Shown here: positions 33,660 to 42,754 of the stretch, one piece after another
How the letters are laid out: each line of letters begins with the position of its first letter
Numbering within the stretch: the stretch's first letter is position 1
DNA from: Streptomyces koelreuteriae
GTDB lineage: Bacteria; Actinomycetota; Actinomycetes; Streptomycetales; Streptomycetaceae
Direction of reading: 5' to 3'
NCBI RefSeq assembly: GCF_018604545.1
Contig: NZ_CP075896.1
Location: forward strand, 6,076,001 to 6,140,000
Length of the DNA stretch: 64,000 nucleotides
The notes under the pieces: generated by a model
Databases searched by the model: none
What the model was told of the DNA's origin: nothing
The model's input: only the letters and a program-made list of their open reading frames with translations
Position numbers and translations under genes: made by a program

Positions 33660-35261
33660 ATGACTACTCCTGCCGACCGCGCCGCCCCCACCGGCCCCCC
33701 GATACCGGAAGCGGTGCACCGGCGCCGCTGGGCGATCCTCGGTGCGCTGATGCTGAGCCTGCTGATCGTCGTCCTCGACAACTCGATCCTGAACGTCGCC
33801 ATCAAGACGATCTCCACCCCGGCCCCGACCGGCCTGGGCGCCACGCAGAGCGAGCTGGAGTGGGCGATCAACGCCTACACCCTGGTCTTCGCGGGCCTGC
33901 TGTTCACCGCCGGGCTGCTCGGCGACCGGCTCGGCCGCAAGAAGGTGCTGCTCGGCGGCCTCGCCGTGTTCGGTATCGGGTCCGCGCTCGCCGCGTTCTC
34001 CGGCTCGCCGGGGGAGCTGATCGCCTTCCGGGCCGTGATGGGTCTCGGCGCCGCGTTCGTCATGCCCGCCACCCTCGCCGTCCTGATGAACGTCTTCGAG
34101 CGCGAGGAGCAGCCGAAGGCCATCGGCATCTGGGCCGGCGGCGTCGGCCTCGCCATCGCCATCGGCCCCATCACCGGCGGTGTGCTCCTCGACCACTTCT
34201 GGTGGGGCTCGGTCTTCCTCGTCAACGTGCCGATCGTGCTGCTTGCCCTCGCGCTGATGCTGTGGCTGGTGCCCGACTCCCGCGACCCGAAGCCGGGCCG
34301 TGTCGACCCCGTCGGCGTCGTGCTCTCCGTCGTCGGCCTGGTCCTGCTCGTCTACGGCATCATCAAGGGCGGCCAGCTCGCCGACTTCACCGACGCCACC
34401 GTGCTGTCGACGATCGGCGCCGGTCTCGCCGTCCTCGTCGCCTTCGTGGTGTTCGAGAAGCGCAGCGATCACCCGTCCATCGACGTCACGTACTTCAAGA
34501 ACAAGGTGTTCTCGTCCGCCATCGCCGCCATCGCGCTGGTGTTCTTCGCGCTGATGGGCGTGACCTTCTTCTCGGTCTTCTACACCCAGAGCGTGCGCGG
34601 CTACTCGCCGCTGCAGACCGGTCTGCTGATGCTGCCGCTGGCCGCCGCCCAGCTGATCTTCGCGCCACGGGCCCGGCTGCTCGTCGACCGCTTCGGCAAC
34701 AAGGCCACCACGACCGCCGGAATGCTGCTCATCGCCGCGATGCTGGCCGCCTTCGCGACCCTGGACGCGGACACACCCATCTGGATCCTGGAGGTCATTT
34801 TCTTCCTCATGGGCACCGGCATGGCGCACATCATGACCCCGGTCAGCGTCGTCATCATGCAGGCCCTGCCCCGCGAGAAGGCCGGCTCCGCCTCCGCGCT
34901 GAGCAACACCTTCCGGCAGGTCGGCGGCGCCCTCGGCATCGCCGTCCTCGGCTCGGTGCTGTCCACGGCGTACCGCAACGGCATCGAGGACAGGCTCGGC
35001 GCGCTGCCGCCCGCCCTGCGCCACACCGCCGGCGAGTCCATCGAGGCCACCCTCGGCATCGCGGCCAAGCTCGGCCCCGAGGGCAAGTCCCTCGTCACCC
35101 CCGCCTACGACGCGTTCCTGCACGCGATGCACATCACCGCCCTGTGGGGCGCGGGCATCGCCCTCATCGGCGCGGTCGTCGTGGCCCTGTTCCTGCCCGG
35201 GAAGCCCCCGGCACCCCAGCAGGGGGAGGGAGACAAGGAGTTGTCCGACGCGCGGTCGTGA
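33660..35261 (+). CDS. DHA2-family (EmrB/QacA) drug efflux MFS transporter
   Basis: The protein has 533 residues and 14 predicted helices, the hallmark of the DHA2 branch. The N-terminal segment RRRWAILGALMLSLLIVVLDNSILNVA carries the LDxTIVNVA-type motif D1. GLLGDRLGRKKVLLGG is motif A, and the helix 5 motif C is GGVGLAIAIGPITGGVL. It would extrude drugs by proton antiport. It heads an operon with the following TetR gene and is probably repressed through the palindrome at 33617-33635. Confidence 0.92.
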   Translation: MTTPADRAAPTGPPIPEAVHRRRWAILGALMLSLLIVVLDNSILNVAIKTISTPAPTGLGATQSELEWAINAYTLVFAGLLFTAGLLGDRLGRKKVLLGGLAVFGIGSALAAFSGSPGELIAFRAVMGLGAAFVMPATLAVLMNVFEREEQPKAIGIWAGGVGLAIAIGPITGGVLLDHFWWGSVFLVNVPIVLLALALMLWLVPDSRDPKPGRVDPVGVVLSVVGLVLLVYGIIKGGQLADFTDATVLSTIGAGLAVLVAFVVFEKRSDHPSIDVTYFKNKVFSSAIAAIALVFFALMGVTFFSVFYTQSVRGYSPLQTGLLMLPLAAAQLIFAPRARLLVDRFGNKATTTAGMLLIAAMLAAFATLDADTPIWILEVIFFLMGTGMAHIMTPVSVVIMQALPREKAGSASALSNTFRQVGGALGIAVLGSVLSTAYRNGIEDRLGALPPALRHTAGESIEATLGIAAKLGPEGKSLVTPAYDAFLHAMHITALWGAGIALIGAVVVALFLPGKPPAPQQGEGDKELSDARS

Positions 35262-35323
35262 CCCTGCGCGACAATGCAACCCACCAGCCAGCAATCTCAC
35301 TTGGCGGCAAAGGACGGAGCGAC

Positions 35324-35986
35324 GTGAGCCTCGCCGAACGGCACCCCCCGAACGACGGCCCCCCGAGGGGCCGCCCCAGAAGCGAGGCCGTCGAACGCGC
35401 CATCATCGAGGGCGTGATGAGGCTCCTGGAGGAGGGCGTGCCCCTCGCGGAGCTGTCCATCGAGCGCGTCGCCCGCACCGCCGGCGTCGGCAAGGCCACC
35501 ATCTACCGCCGCTGGAGCGGCAAGGAGGAACTCTTCGTCGACGTCCTGCGCGCCGCCGAACCCCCCGACCCGCCGCTCCCCGGCACCTCCATGCGCGACG
35601 ACCTCGTGCTCCTGCTCGAACAGGTGCGGCGGCGCGGCCTGGCCAGCCGCTCGTCGGCGATCCTGCACAACGCGCACGCCCAGATGAAGAGCAGCCCGAA
35701 GATCTGGGCCGCGTACCACTCCACCGTCGTCGCACCACGCCGCCGGCTCGGCCTGGAGGTCCTGCGCCGCGGCCAGGAGAACGGCGAACTGCGCACGGAC
35801 GTCGACCTCGACCTGCTCAACGACCTGTTCGTCGGCCCCATGCTCCTGCGCTCCGTCCTGCACCCGGAGGCCGACCTGCCGGAGGGCCTCGCCGAACAGG
35901 TCGTCGACACGCTGCTCGAAGGACTGCGCCCCGGCGGGCGTCCCGACGGCTCACCGTCCGTCAGTTCGGGCTCGCGGCCGTCCTAG
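35324..35986 (+). CDS. TetR family regulator of the adjacent efflux pump
   Basis: The protein has 220 residues. The DNA-binding domain has IIEGVMRLLEEGVPLAELSIERV and recognition helix RTAGVGKATIYRRWSGKEELFV, nearly the same as in the regulator at 10488. The remainder is helical. The GTG at 35324 follows GGACGGAG. It lies 62 bp after the pump stop on the same strand, so the pump and its repressor are probably co-expressed and auto-repressed. Confidence 0.88.
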   Translation: MSLAERHPPNDGPPRGRPRSEAVERAIIEGVMRLLEEGVPLAELSIERVARTAGVGKATIYRRWSGKEELFVDVLRAAEPPDPPLPGTSMRDDLVLLLEQVRRRGLASRSSAILHNAHAQMKSSPKIWAAYHSTVVAPRRRLGLEVLRRGQENGELRTDVDLDLLNDLFVGPMLLRSVLHPEADLPEGLAEQVVDTLLEGLRPGGRPDGSPSVSSGSRPS

Positions 35987-36164
35987 TGTGCGCGTTTCGT
36001 CACAGAGGGCGCTTTCACAGCCGGTAACCGGAACTCGCCGCGCCGACTCGTTCGTCCTCGCCCCCGTACGGCCGTCCGCGGACGGCGGGAACGGAACGGA
36101 TCATCCCCTAGGGTCGTAAGGACACGGGGGCGATGGTGTGCACGGCAGGCAGTGAGGCGACGGT

Positions 36165-37214
36165 ATGGCGCAGCAGGCGTACATGACGGAGACGGACAAC
36201 GGCGGCTCGGGGCCCGAGCGCCGGGGAAACCGGCTTCGCCGCCTGTTCGACCGTATGGCGGGCGGCCGACGGGGCGACCCGAGGATGTGGCGGCGCGGTC
36301 TCTTCGTGGCCGGCTGCGCGGTGCTGCTGGCCGTGGTCATGCTGGTGCACTCGCACATCCCCAACGCCATCGGCAATCTGGGCAGCCTCATCGAGACGTT
36401 CCTGCCCTGGCTGGGGCTCCTGATCCCGGTGCTGCTCCTGCTCGCCCTGGTCCGCAAGTCCGCGACCGCGCTGATCGCGCTGATCCTGCCGTCGCTGGTC
36501 TGGCTGAACCTCTTCGGCGGCCAGCTCAGCGACAAGACCGCCACGGGGGGCGACCTCACCGTGGCCACGCACAACGTCAACGCCGAGAACCCGGACCCGT
36601 CCGGCACCGCCCGTGACGTGGCCGCCTCCGGCGCGGACGTCGTGGCCCTGGAGGAACTGACGGCATCCGCCGTCCCGACGTACGAGAAGGCGCTGGCGTC
36701 GACCTACCGCTACCACTCCGTGGAGGGCACGGTCGGGGTCTGGAGCAAGTACCCCCTGACCGGCGTCAAGGCCGTCGACCTCGACATGGGCTGGACCCGG
36801 GCGATGCGCGCCACCGTGACCGCCCCGTCCGGGCAGGTCGCCGTCTACGTCGCCCACCTGCCGTCGGTACGGGTGAAGATGGAGGCCGGCTTCACGGCCC
36901 GGCAGCGTGACCGGAGCGCGGAGTTCCTGGGCGAGGCCATCGCCCACGAGCCCCTGAAGAACGTCGTCCTGCTCGGCGACCTCAACGGCACCATGAACGA
37001 CCGCGCGCTCAACGCCGTCACCTCCCAGATGCGCTCCACGCAGGGCGCGGCCGGCAACGGCTTCGGGTTCAGCTGGCCGGCGTCGTTCCCGATGGCCCGT
37101 ATCGACCAGATCATGGTCAGGGGCCTGAAGCCGGAGAGTTCCTGGACGCTCCCGGAGACGGGCAGCGACCATCTGCCGATCGCCGCCCGTGTGAAGGTCG
37201 CCACAGACGGCTGA
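36165..37214 (+). CDS. VanJ/StaP-like membrane endonuclease/exonuclease/phosphatase-family protein
   Basis: The protein has 349 residues. A cytoplasmic basic start is followed by three helices (residues about 45-110) and an extracellular EEP-fold domain. Its motifs are ATHNVNAENPDP, VVALEELTAS, VVLLGDLNGTMND and GSDHLPIAARV, supplying the metal and catalytic His/Asp residues. This layout is that of VanJ and StaP of Streptomyces, which confer resistance to teicoplanin-type glycopeptides, probably by acting on lipid-linked cell-wall intermediates. No vanHAX genes are present, so it may be a housekeeping paralogue. Confidence 0.82.
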   Translation: MAQQAYMTETDNGGSGPERRGNRLRRLFDRMAGGRRGDPRMWRRGLFVAGCAVLLAVVMLVHSHIPNAIGNLGSLIETFLPWLGLLIPVLLLLALVRKSATALIALILPSLVWLNLFGGQLSDKTATGGDLTVATHNVNAENPDPSGTARDVAASGADVVALEELTASAVPTYEKALASTYRYHSVEGTVGVWSKYPLTGVKAVDLDMGWTRAMRATVTAPSGQVAVYVAHLPSVRVKMEAGFTARQRDRSAEFLGEAIAHEPLKNVVLLGDLNGTMNDRALNAVTSQMRSTQGAAGNGFGFSWPASFPMARIDQIMVRGLKPESSWTLPETGSDHLPIAARVKVATDG

Positions 37215-37254
37215 GGACGGCCGTAGGCGGAATAGCAGGCCTGAGAGACTTTGT

Positions 37255-37282
37255 TCCGTACTTGAACATACGAACGTACGGA
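37255..37282. promoter_or_regulatory. Inverted repeat in the promoter of the MFS gene
   Basis: TCCGTAC (37255-37261) and GTACGGA (37276-37282) are complementary arms 14 bp apart, and the interval contains TACGAACGTA. The position, 30-57 bases before the start codon, suggests an operator. No regulator gene is adjacent on this side. Confidence 0.45.
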
Positions 37283-37311
37283 TCCCCCAGCAAGACTCGA
37301 AAGGCTTCCTC

Positions 37312-38532
37312 ATGCCCCTGGCCCTGCTCGCCCTCGCCGTGGGCGCCTTCGGCATCGGTACCACCGAGTTCGTGATGATGGGGCTGCTGCCCGATGTCGC
37401 GGACGACCTGCACATCTCGATACCCAGCGCCGGCCACCTGGTGTCGGCGTACGCGCTGGGCGTCGTCATCGGCGCCCCCCTGCTGGCCGCGGTCACGGCC
37501 CGGATGTCCCGCCGCACGGTCCTCATCAGCCTGATGGGACTGTTCGTCGCGGGCAACGCGCTGTCGGCCCTCGCGCCCGACAACGGCTGGCTGCTGGCGG
37601 CCCGCTTCCTGAGCGGTCTGCCGCACGGCGCCTTCTTCGGTGTGGGCGCCGTCGTCGCGACGAACATGGTCGCCCCCGAGCGCAAGGCGCGCTCGGTCTC
37701 CCTGATGTTCCTCGGCCTGACGGTCGCGAACGTCGCGGGCGTGCCCGTGGCGACCCTCATGGGCCAGAACCTCGGCTGGAGGGCGACCTTCCTCGGTGTC
37801 AGCGCCATCGGCCTGGCGGCGATCGCCGCGCTCGCGCTGCTGATCCCGCGCGATCACGAGCACACCACCGCCCAGGGCCTGCGCGGCGAACTCGCCGCCC
37901 TGCGCTCCCTGCCGGTCTGGCTGTCGCTCGGCACCACGGTCGCCGGCTTCGGCGCCCTCTTCTCGGCGTACAGCTACATCACGCCGATGCTCACGGACGC
38001 CGCCGGCTACGCCGGTGCCAGCGTGACCCTGCTGCTGGCGCTGTTCGGCGTCGGCGCGACCGCCGGCAACCTGCTCGGCGGCCGCCTCGCCGACCACTCC
38101 CTGCGGGGCACGCTCTTCGGCGGCCTCGGGTCCCTCGTCGTGGTCCTGGCGGTCTTCCCGCTGCTGATGCGCACGGAGCTGACCGCGGCCGTCGCCGTCA
38201 TCCTGCTCGGCATGGCGGCCTTCGCCACCGGCTCCCCGCTCCAGCTCATGGTCATGGAGAAGGCCTCCTCGGCCCCGTCCCTGGCCTCCTCCGCCAACCA
38301 GGCCGCCTTCAACCTGGCCAACGCCGGCGGCGCCTGGATCGGCGGCCTCGCCCTGGCCGCGGGCTTCGGCGTCACCTCCCCGGCCCTCGCCGGCGCGGCC
38401 CTGGCCGTCCTCGGCCTGGCCGTGGCATCCCTGGCCTACACGGTCGACCGCCGCCGCGCACCGGCCACCGCCGGACGCGAGCGGATCGTGGCGAGCCATG
38501 TCCCGCAGGAGGCGGAGGCGGTGCGTCACTGA
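37312..38532 (+). CDS. MFS efflux transporter (AraJ/Cmx-like DHA1 type)
   Basis: The protein has 406 residues and 12 helices. The start LALLALAVGAFGIGTTEFVMMG with the following LLPDVADDLHISIPSAGHLVS is the signature of the DHA1 subgroup that includes AraJ and chloramphenicol exporters. LSGLPHGAFFGVGAVVATNMV follows in helix 4. The C-terminal 30 residues are cytoplasmic and charged. Export of a drug or sugar is likely; the substrate is unknown. It is followed by a strong bidirectional terminator. Confidence 0.88.
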   Translation: MPLALLALAVGAFGIGTTEFVMMGLLPDVADDLHISIPSAGHLVSAYALGVVIGAPLLAAVTARMSRRTVLISLMGLFVAGNALSALAPDNGWLLAARFLSGLPHGAFFGVGAVVATNMVAPERKARSVSLMFLGLTVANVAGVPVATLMGQNLGWRATFLGVSAIGLAAIAALALLIPRDHEHTTAQGLRGELAALRSLPVWLSLGTTVAGFGALFSAYSYITPMLTDAAGYAGASVTLLLALFGVGATAGNLLGGRLADHSLRGTLFGGLGSLVVVLAVFPLLMRTELTAAVAVILLGMAAFATGSPLQLMVMEKASSAPSLASSANQAAFNLANAGGAWIGGLALAAGFGVTSPALAGAALAVLGLAVASLAYTVDRRRAPATAGRERIVASHVPQEAEAVRH

Positions 38533-38563
38533 CGGTGGCCGGTACGCCGGTGCTGCGACTCGG

Positions 38564-38599
38564 GCGGCGGCCCGCGGGGGCAACCCTGCGGGCCGCCGC
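38564..38599. terminator. Bidirectional terminator between convergent genes
   Basis: GCGGCGGCCCGC and GCGGGCCGCCGC form a perfect 12-bp stem with a 12-base loop, between the converging MFS and methyltransferase genes. Confidence 0.75.
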
Positions 38600-38618
38600 G
38601 TCGTCGTTCGTACGACGG

Positions 38619-39191
38619 TCAGCCCCGACAGCGCGCCGCGACGATCGCCGAACTGGTGGGCGTGGTGAGGACTTCGGTGGCTTCGAGGTCCGGGTGGGTG
38701 AGGTAGCACAGCCGCAGCTCGTCCACGCCGCCCTCGAACCTCGGCGGCCAGTCCGCCGACGGGGTGAAGTCGTCCAGAACGAGAACCCCACCGGGAGCGA
38801 GCAACTCGACGACCCGCTCGGGGGCGTCCCGCTTGCCCCCGCCGTCGCAGAAGCAGACATCGAACGGCGCGTGCTCTTCGAGCAGCCGCCAGTCCCCGCT
38901 CAGGACGCTGACCCGGCTGTCGTCCGCGAACACACCGGCCGCACGCCGGGCCAGCTCCTCGTCACGCTCCACGGTGACAGGCCGCGCACCGGCCCCGAGC
39001 CCACTGTGCAGCCAGGCGGTTCCCACACCCGACCCCGTACCGCTCTCGGCGACGACCCCGTGCGGTTTCGAAGCGGCGACCATGGCGAGCAGCCTGCCCA
39101 CCTCGGGGACACAGCTCTTCTTGAACCCGGCCTCGACGGCGAGCCGCCCCGCGACCTCGACCCGGGGTGGAAGGGCACGCTGCTCTGCCAT
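38619..39191 (-). CDS. O-methyltransferase-like SAM-dependent methyltransferase
   Basis: The protein has 190 residues with a class I methyltransferase fold. ESGTGSGVGTAWLHSGL is the SAM loop, PVTVERDEEL supplies the acidic residue after strand 2, and DVCFCDGGGKRDAPE plus GGVLVLDDFTPS match the acidic metal or substrate sites of the COMT-like O-methyltransferases. The start follows AAGGGGGG at 39191. Its start lies just past the HAD gene stop on the same strand, so the two probably form an operon. The substrate is unknown. Confidence 0.8.
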   Translation of the reverse strand: MAEQRALPPRVEVAGRLAVEAGFKKSCVPEVGRLLAMVAASKPHGVVAESGTGSGVGTAWLHSGLGAGARPVTVERDEELARRAAGVFADDSRVSVLSGDWRLLEEHAPFDVCFCDGGGKRDAPERVVELLAPGGVLVLDDFTPSADWPPRFEGGVDELRLCYLTHPDLEATEVLTTPTSSAIVAARCRG

Positions 39192-39193
39192 GA

Positions 39194-39919
39194 TCAGGCC
39201 CCCCTTCGCGGTGAGCTGGACCCTACCTGGCCCGCTGACAGCACGCCGATCAGTTGATCGAGCCCGTCGAACCGCCCGTCGAAGTCGTCGGAGCCAGTCG
39301 GCGGATCTCCGGACGGGCGACGGACGTAGGCGGTCCGCAGACCCACCTCCCGCGCTCCGCGCAGGTCCCAGGCGTGCGCGGCCACCATGAGGACGCGCTC
39401 CGGTGGGCATCCGGCGGTGTCGACGGCGAGCCGGTAGACCTCCGGTGCTGGCTTGTAGGCGTGGACGGCTTCGGCGGACAGGGCCTGATGCCAGCGCAGC
39501 CCGGCATGCGCGTTGAGTCGCAGCAGGGCGGTGCGGCTGGCATGGGAGAGCCCGATCACGGGAAGCCGCCGCGCGAGGTGCTCCAGCCCGGCGACGGAGT
39601 CGTCCCACGGGGGCAGGCGCTGCCCCGCCCTGGCCAGCCGGTCGACGACGCTCGGATCGTCGACCCCGGCCTGCTCGGCGATGCTCCGGGCGGCCTCCGC
39701 GTCGATGACCTCGGTGTTGGCGTAGGGGCGGTGCCCTTGCCGGATGCGCTGCTGCTCACGCTCGCAGTGCTGCTGCCACAGGCCGACCCACTCGTCGACG
39801 GCCGCCTCGTCGGATGTGGGGGCCGCTTCACGGATCGCTGCCCTGAGCCCGCTGGATTCGTCGACGAGCGTTCCGAGGACATCGAAGACGACGACCTCGA
39901 TGTCGCGGATTCCTCTCAT
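39194..39919 (-). CDS. HAD superfamily haloacid dehalogenase type II-like hydrolase
   Basis: The protein has 241 residues. The nucleophile Asp is in VVVFDVLGTLVDE (motif I), GLSHASRTAL holds the motif II Ser, YKPAPEVYRLAVD the motif III Lys, and AAHAWDLRGAREVGL the motif IV region with the Asp of type II haloacid dehalogenases. These enzymes replace halogen on 2-haloacids by hydroxide, but many members are generic phosphatases. It is transcribed away from the CGNR regulator, with two matching palindromes between them that suggest control by that regulator. Confidence 0.82.
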   Translation of the reverse strand: MRGIRDIEVVVFDVLGTLVDESSGLRAAIREAAPTSDEAAVDEWVGLWQQHCEREQQRIRQGHRPYANTEVIDAEAARSIAEQAGVDDPSVVDRLARAGQRLPPWDDSVAGLEHLARRLPVIGLSHASRTALLRLNAHAGLRWHQALSAEAVHAYKPAPEVYRLAVDTAGCPPERVLMVAAHAWDLRGAREVGLRTAYVRRPSGDPPTGSDDFDGRFDGLDQLIGVLSAGQVGSSSPRRGA

Positions 39920-39942
39920 GCGTCCTCCCCGCCCCCCGGCTC

Positions 39943-40006
39943 ATCGTCACCGCTTCAACAGGTGACGATATTGCCCAGCAGTCTTGTCACCGGTCAAGAT
40001 GGTGAC
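39943..40006. promoter_or_regulatory. Two tandem operators GTCACC-N9-GGTGAC
   Basis: Site 1 is ATCGTCACC (39943-39951) paired with GGTGACGAT (39961-39969), a perfect 9-bp repeat. Site 2 is GTCACC (39986-39991) paired with GGTGAC (40001-40006). Both have exactly nine bases between arms, and equivalent positions are 40 bp apart. They fill the divergent promoter of the haloacid dehalogenase and CGNR genes, so CGNR autoregulation is likely. Confidence 0.7.
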
Positions 40007-40546
40007 GTGGATTTCACCTTCGTGAGCGGCGACCCGGCCCTCGACCTGACCGGAACCGTGCTGAGCCGCCGGAACGAGCCCGTCGACCTCCTGACCACGC
40101 CCGCGGATCTCGAACGGTGGGTCGTCGCGTGTGACGGACTTCCCGACCGGGTGACCGCCGACGCGCGGACCTTCGAGTCGGCGCTGTCCTTGCGAGAGGC
40201 GCTCTACCGACTGGCCCTCGACCGCGTGCTCGACCGCCCCTTCGATCCGGGCAGTCTCGACATCGTCAACGGCGCGGCTGCGGTGCCGCCGTGCGCGATC
40301 GAGCTCAGCGACGCGGGCCTGCGCACCTCGGGGGACCTCCCCGCGGCCCTGTCTCAACTGGCCCGGAGCGCCATCACCTTGCTGGCCGACCCCCACGCCT
40401 GCCTCAAGGAGTGCGGCCGCCCCGGCTGCACCCGCGTCTACCTCGACCGGTCACGGGGTGCGCGGCGTGCTTGGTGCGGGATGGAGGAGTGCGGCAATCG
40501 CGTGAAGGCGGCGGCTTATCGTGCGCGGAGGCGGGGAGCTGTCTAG
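40007..40546 (+). CDS. CGNR zinc-finger (ABATE domain) transcriptional regulator
   Basis: The protein has 179 residues from GTG 40007. The N-terminal domain reads VDFTFVSGDPALDLTGTVLSR, as in ABATE-domain proteins, and the C-terminus holds the zinc finger with CGRPGCTRVYLDRSRGARRAW and CGNRVKAAAYRAR. Such proteins are stress-linked regulators of unknown ligands in actinobacteria. GTG 39962 is another possible start, but it would place the second palindrome inside the gene. It is divergent from the dehalogenase-methyltransferase operon and probably controls it. Confidence 0.82.
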   Translation: MDFTFVSGDPALDLTGTVLSRRNEPVDLLTTPADLERWVVACDGLPDRVTADARTFESALSLREALYRLALDRVLDRPFDPGSLDIVNGAAAVPPCAIELSDAGLRTSGDLPAALSQLARSAITLLADPHACLKECGRPGCTRVYLDRSRGARRAWCGMEECGNRVKAAAYRARRRGAV

Positions 40547-40577
40547 GTGTGCTGTCCTGGGACGTTGGTGAAACGCT

Positions 40578-40652
40578 CAGCGTCGGCAAGTTCCTCCGCA
40601 GTTCGAACGCCGTGACCTCGCTGCGGTACTCCTCCCGCTCCTGGCGCTTGTT
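40578..40652 (-). pseudogene. Degenerate copy of the glnA2 3' end (gene-body side)
   Basis: Read on the minus strand this encodes NKRQEREEYRSEVTAFELRR and NLPTL, matching the last 25 residues of the GlnA2 protein at 42824-44185 at 22 positions. By hand alignment 64 of 75 bases agree, and most differences are at third codon positions, so the copy diverged while still under protein selection. The stop codon is lost (CTG is followed by AGC rather than TAG), and similarity ends abruptly at both sides. It is in the same orientation as glnA2. The rest of the 40547-40834 gap shows no other gene. Confidence 0.85.
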
Positions 40653-40834
40653 GGGAAGTGTCACTGCTCCGGAGCGATCTCATGCGATCGAGCAAGTCGC
40701 AGCGCTGCCGTGCACTCAAACGGTTGTCATTGGTCGGCCAAGCAGTGGCCACTTCGCCCGTCAACGGCGGCGGGACAGACGGTAGTGAATTCGCGGACTG
40801 TAGCGGAGGCGAGATCTTCGACCTGATGCACCCA

Positions 40835-42061
40835 TTACGGCTTGAGTCGATACTCGGCGACGATCTCCGGCGTCACATCTCTCACGAGTGCATCAACTTC
40901 TTCATGAGATTCCTTGCCGAGGCCTTCCAAGGAGCCATACTTGATATGCAGGTATGGCAATTCCGACGTATCGTTCGGCTTCCCTGGAGGATGGAAGTCG
41001 ATGTAAGTCTCGGCATATGGATCGTCGTCAAGAATTTCACGCATAGCAGTGGAGCGCTTGAATAGCGTTTTCGCGCACATTTTATATTCGCAGTCAGTAG
41101 TAGTACTCTTCACTGATCCGCGCGTAATCAAGACGAGGTTCACAACGAGGCGAACAACCTCTTCCTTCCTGCTGTCGGCATCGAAAACGAATGAAGTCTC
41201 ATACTTTTGGCTAGGAGTCAGGGATTCCTCTCCCGGCAAAACATCGCCAATCCTGAGGATCCTTTCACTCTCCGCCATGTAGTTCAGGTCGGGACCCACC
41301 ACATCCATGGCTGCATCCATACTGCCTTTGTCGGGTTTCAGGTCATAGCCGACGGCCTTATAAAGGGACCCGAGCGAGTCGACAGCGGCTTTGCCGTTGT
41401 TCTGGACGGTGACTGTACCTCGCATTCGCGAAATGCTGCCGGATCGGCTCAGTTCCTCCATTTTGACGTTCACATTCACCCCCGGACGACTGTGAGCTGG
41501 CTGATAGTAACTTTGGATCCAGAACTGGAGGAGTCCGGCCAAGGGGAATAGGGCGACAAAGAAAGCCCAGGCTGCGCCGAAGTGAATCCTTCCTGTGACC
41601 CAAACAAAGAAAACCACCATCAGGGCGCCAGCTGTCAAGCCTGCCGAAATGAGGACGATGAGAGCATCCAGGCGATCGTGGAAAGGGCTACGCGCTTCGA
41701 TCAGGATCGGGATGAAGAGGAACGGGAGAGCGCCTAGTTGAGCAGCAAAAATCCATGGCCACAAATCCCAATTCCTTGCCCGACCTCTCAACTCTTTCAT
41801 CACACCGACGAAGGCGATGGCATTGAGAATGAAAAGGGTGAATCGCATCACAACTGACAGTGAGTGAACCGTGTTTTCGGCCCGCCCCAAGTCTGGGATG
41901 CAGAAACCCAAGAAAACCCCAGCATTGACGGCCAAGAGAATGACCAGAAAGGAACTCCAGCCGCGGTGTTCTGTGAACCACGATTCTTCCTCATCTGCGG
42001 GGCGAGGCCGGGTGTCGGCCCGAGACCCAATCGGGCGAAACAGTGATTGGCGAAGTTCCAT
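40835..42061 (-). CDS. Orphan membrane protein in lower-GC island
   Basis: The protein has 408 residues. A hydrophilic N-terminus (residues 1-35) is followed by about five hydrophobic helices, including SSFLVILLAVNAGVFLGF, FTLFILNAIAFVGV and AGALMVVFFVWVTG, ending near residue 180. The C-terminal 220 residues are soluble and mixed alpha/beta, with no recognisable motif. The base composition is clearly lower in G+C than the neighbours, with many A/T third positions, which points to horizontal acquisition. I do not recognise the family. The start was taken at ATG 42061. Confidence 0.75.
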   Translation of the reverse strand: MELRQSLFRPIGSRADTRPRPADEEESWFTEHRGWSSFLVILLAVNAGVFLGFCIPDLGRAENTVHSLSVVMRFTLFILNAIAFVGVMKELRGRARNWDLWPWIFAAQLGALPFLFIPILIEARSPFHDRLDALIVLISAGLTAGALMVVFFVWVTGRIHFGAAWAFFVALFPLAGLLQFWIQSYYQPAHSRPGVNVNVKMEELSRSGSISRMRGTVTVQNNGKAAVDSLGSLYKAVGYDLKPDKGSMDAAMDVVGPDLNYMAESERILRIGDVLPGEESLTPSQKYETSFVFDADSRKEEVVRLVVNLVLITRGSVKSTTTDCEYKMCAKTLFKRSTAMREILDDDPYAETYIDFHPPGKPNDTSELPYLHIKYGSLEGLGKESHEEVDALVRDVTPEIVAEYRLKP

Positions 42062-42212
42062 ATCGTGACCGTATAGGCAGCCCCTTCTGGCACGACACCG
42101 CCGGAAGGAGGAGGTCCGCAGGCGAAGCGCAGATACGGGGTGCACAGCGAGGCCGACTACCCGCTCCAACCCCTGCTCTGTACCGCCCACACACAACAGG
42201 AGGCGGCACGTA

Positions 42213-42748
42213 ATGCGTGGTCACACAGAAAAGGTGATCGCTGGTCTGGTTGGGCGTAGCACCGATTGGTTTGCGAAGATCGGACGGGACCGCCTGAAGT
42301 CTCCCGTGAACGACATGCTCGCGGAGCTGTCGCAAGCGAGTGTTCGGCTTCATCGGGTTGCCGGTATTCGCCTTCCCTCGGGTGGACGTGGCGCATGCCC
42401 ACGGGCCTCGCGAGGCGTCGGCGCGGCGTGATGTTCCCTGCCGCACGCTATCAGTGCGACCGTCTGCTGCGGGAAGTGGCCGCGTTGGGCATTGAAGCGC
42501 AGAGCGCGTCTTCGCTGTACGAGCGGCGCTACCGGAGCGACACCGCACGACGATTGGCCTCGGAGGCGGATGCGGACTTCGGAAAGGCATTTCGCCGGGA
42601 CACGAGTGAGACGCCATCGCGGTGGCACCCGTTCAGTTGGGCTGGAGGTCCGCGACCAGGTGCGTGCCGATCTGGAGGACGCAAGCAGCATCCAGACCGG
42701 GTGGGGCGCTGGGCGCCAGACGGCCTGAAGAAGACCCAGAGGCAGTGA
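42213..42748 (+). pseudogene. Decayed XRE-type regulator remnant, frameshifted
   Basis: An ATG at 42213 behind ACAGGAGG opens a frame reading HTEKVIAGLVGRSTDWFAKI and RLKSPVNDMLAELSQASVRL. This resembles the helix-turn-helix of XRE regulators (LVGRS-W-x-x-x-E-x-G-R). The similarity is lost by about 42360 and the frame ends at 42431. A second, shifted frame then looks protein-like (ARYQCDRLLREVAALGIEAQ, residues on to about 42600). I read this as a broken gene in the same island as the orphan membrane protein. Nothing else is seen in the 42062-42754 gap. Confidence 0.35.
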
Positions 42749-42754
42749 GACGCC

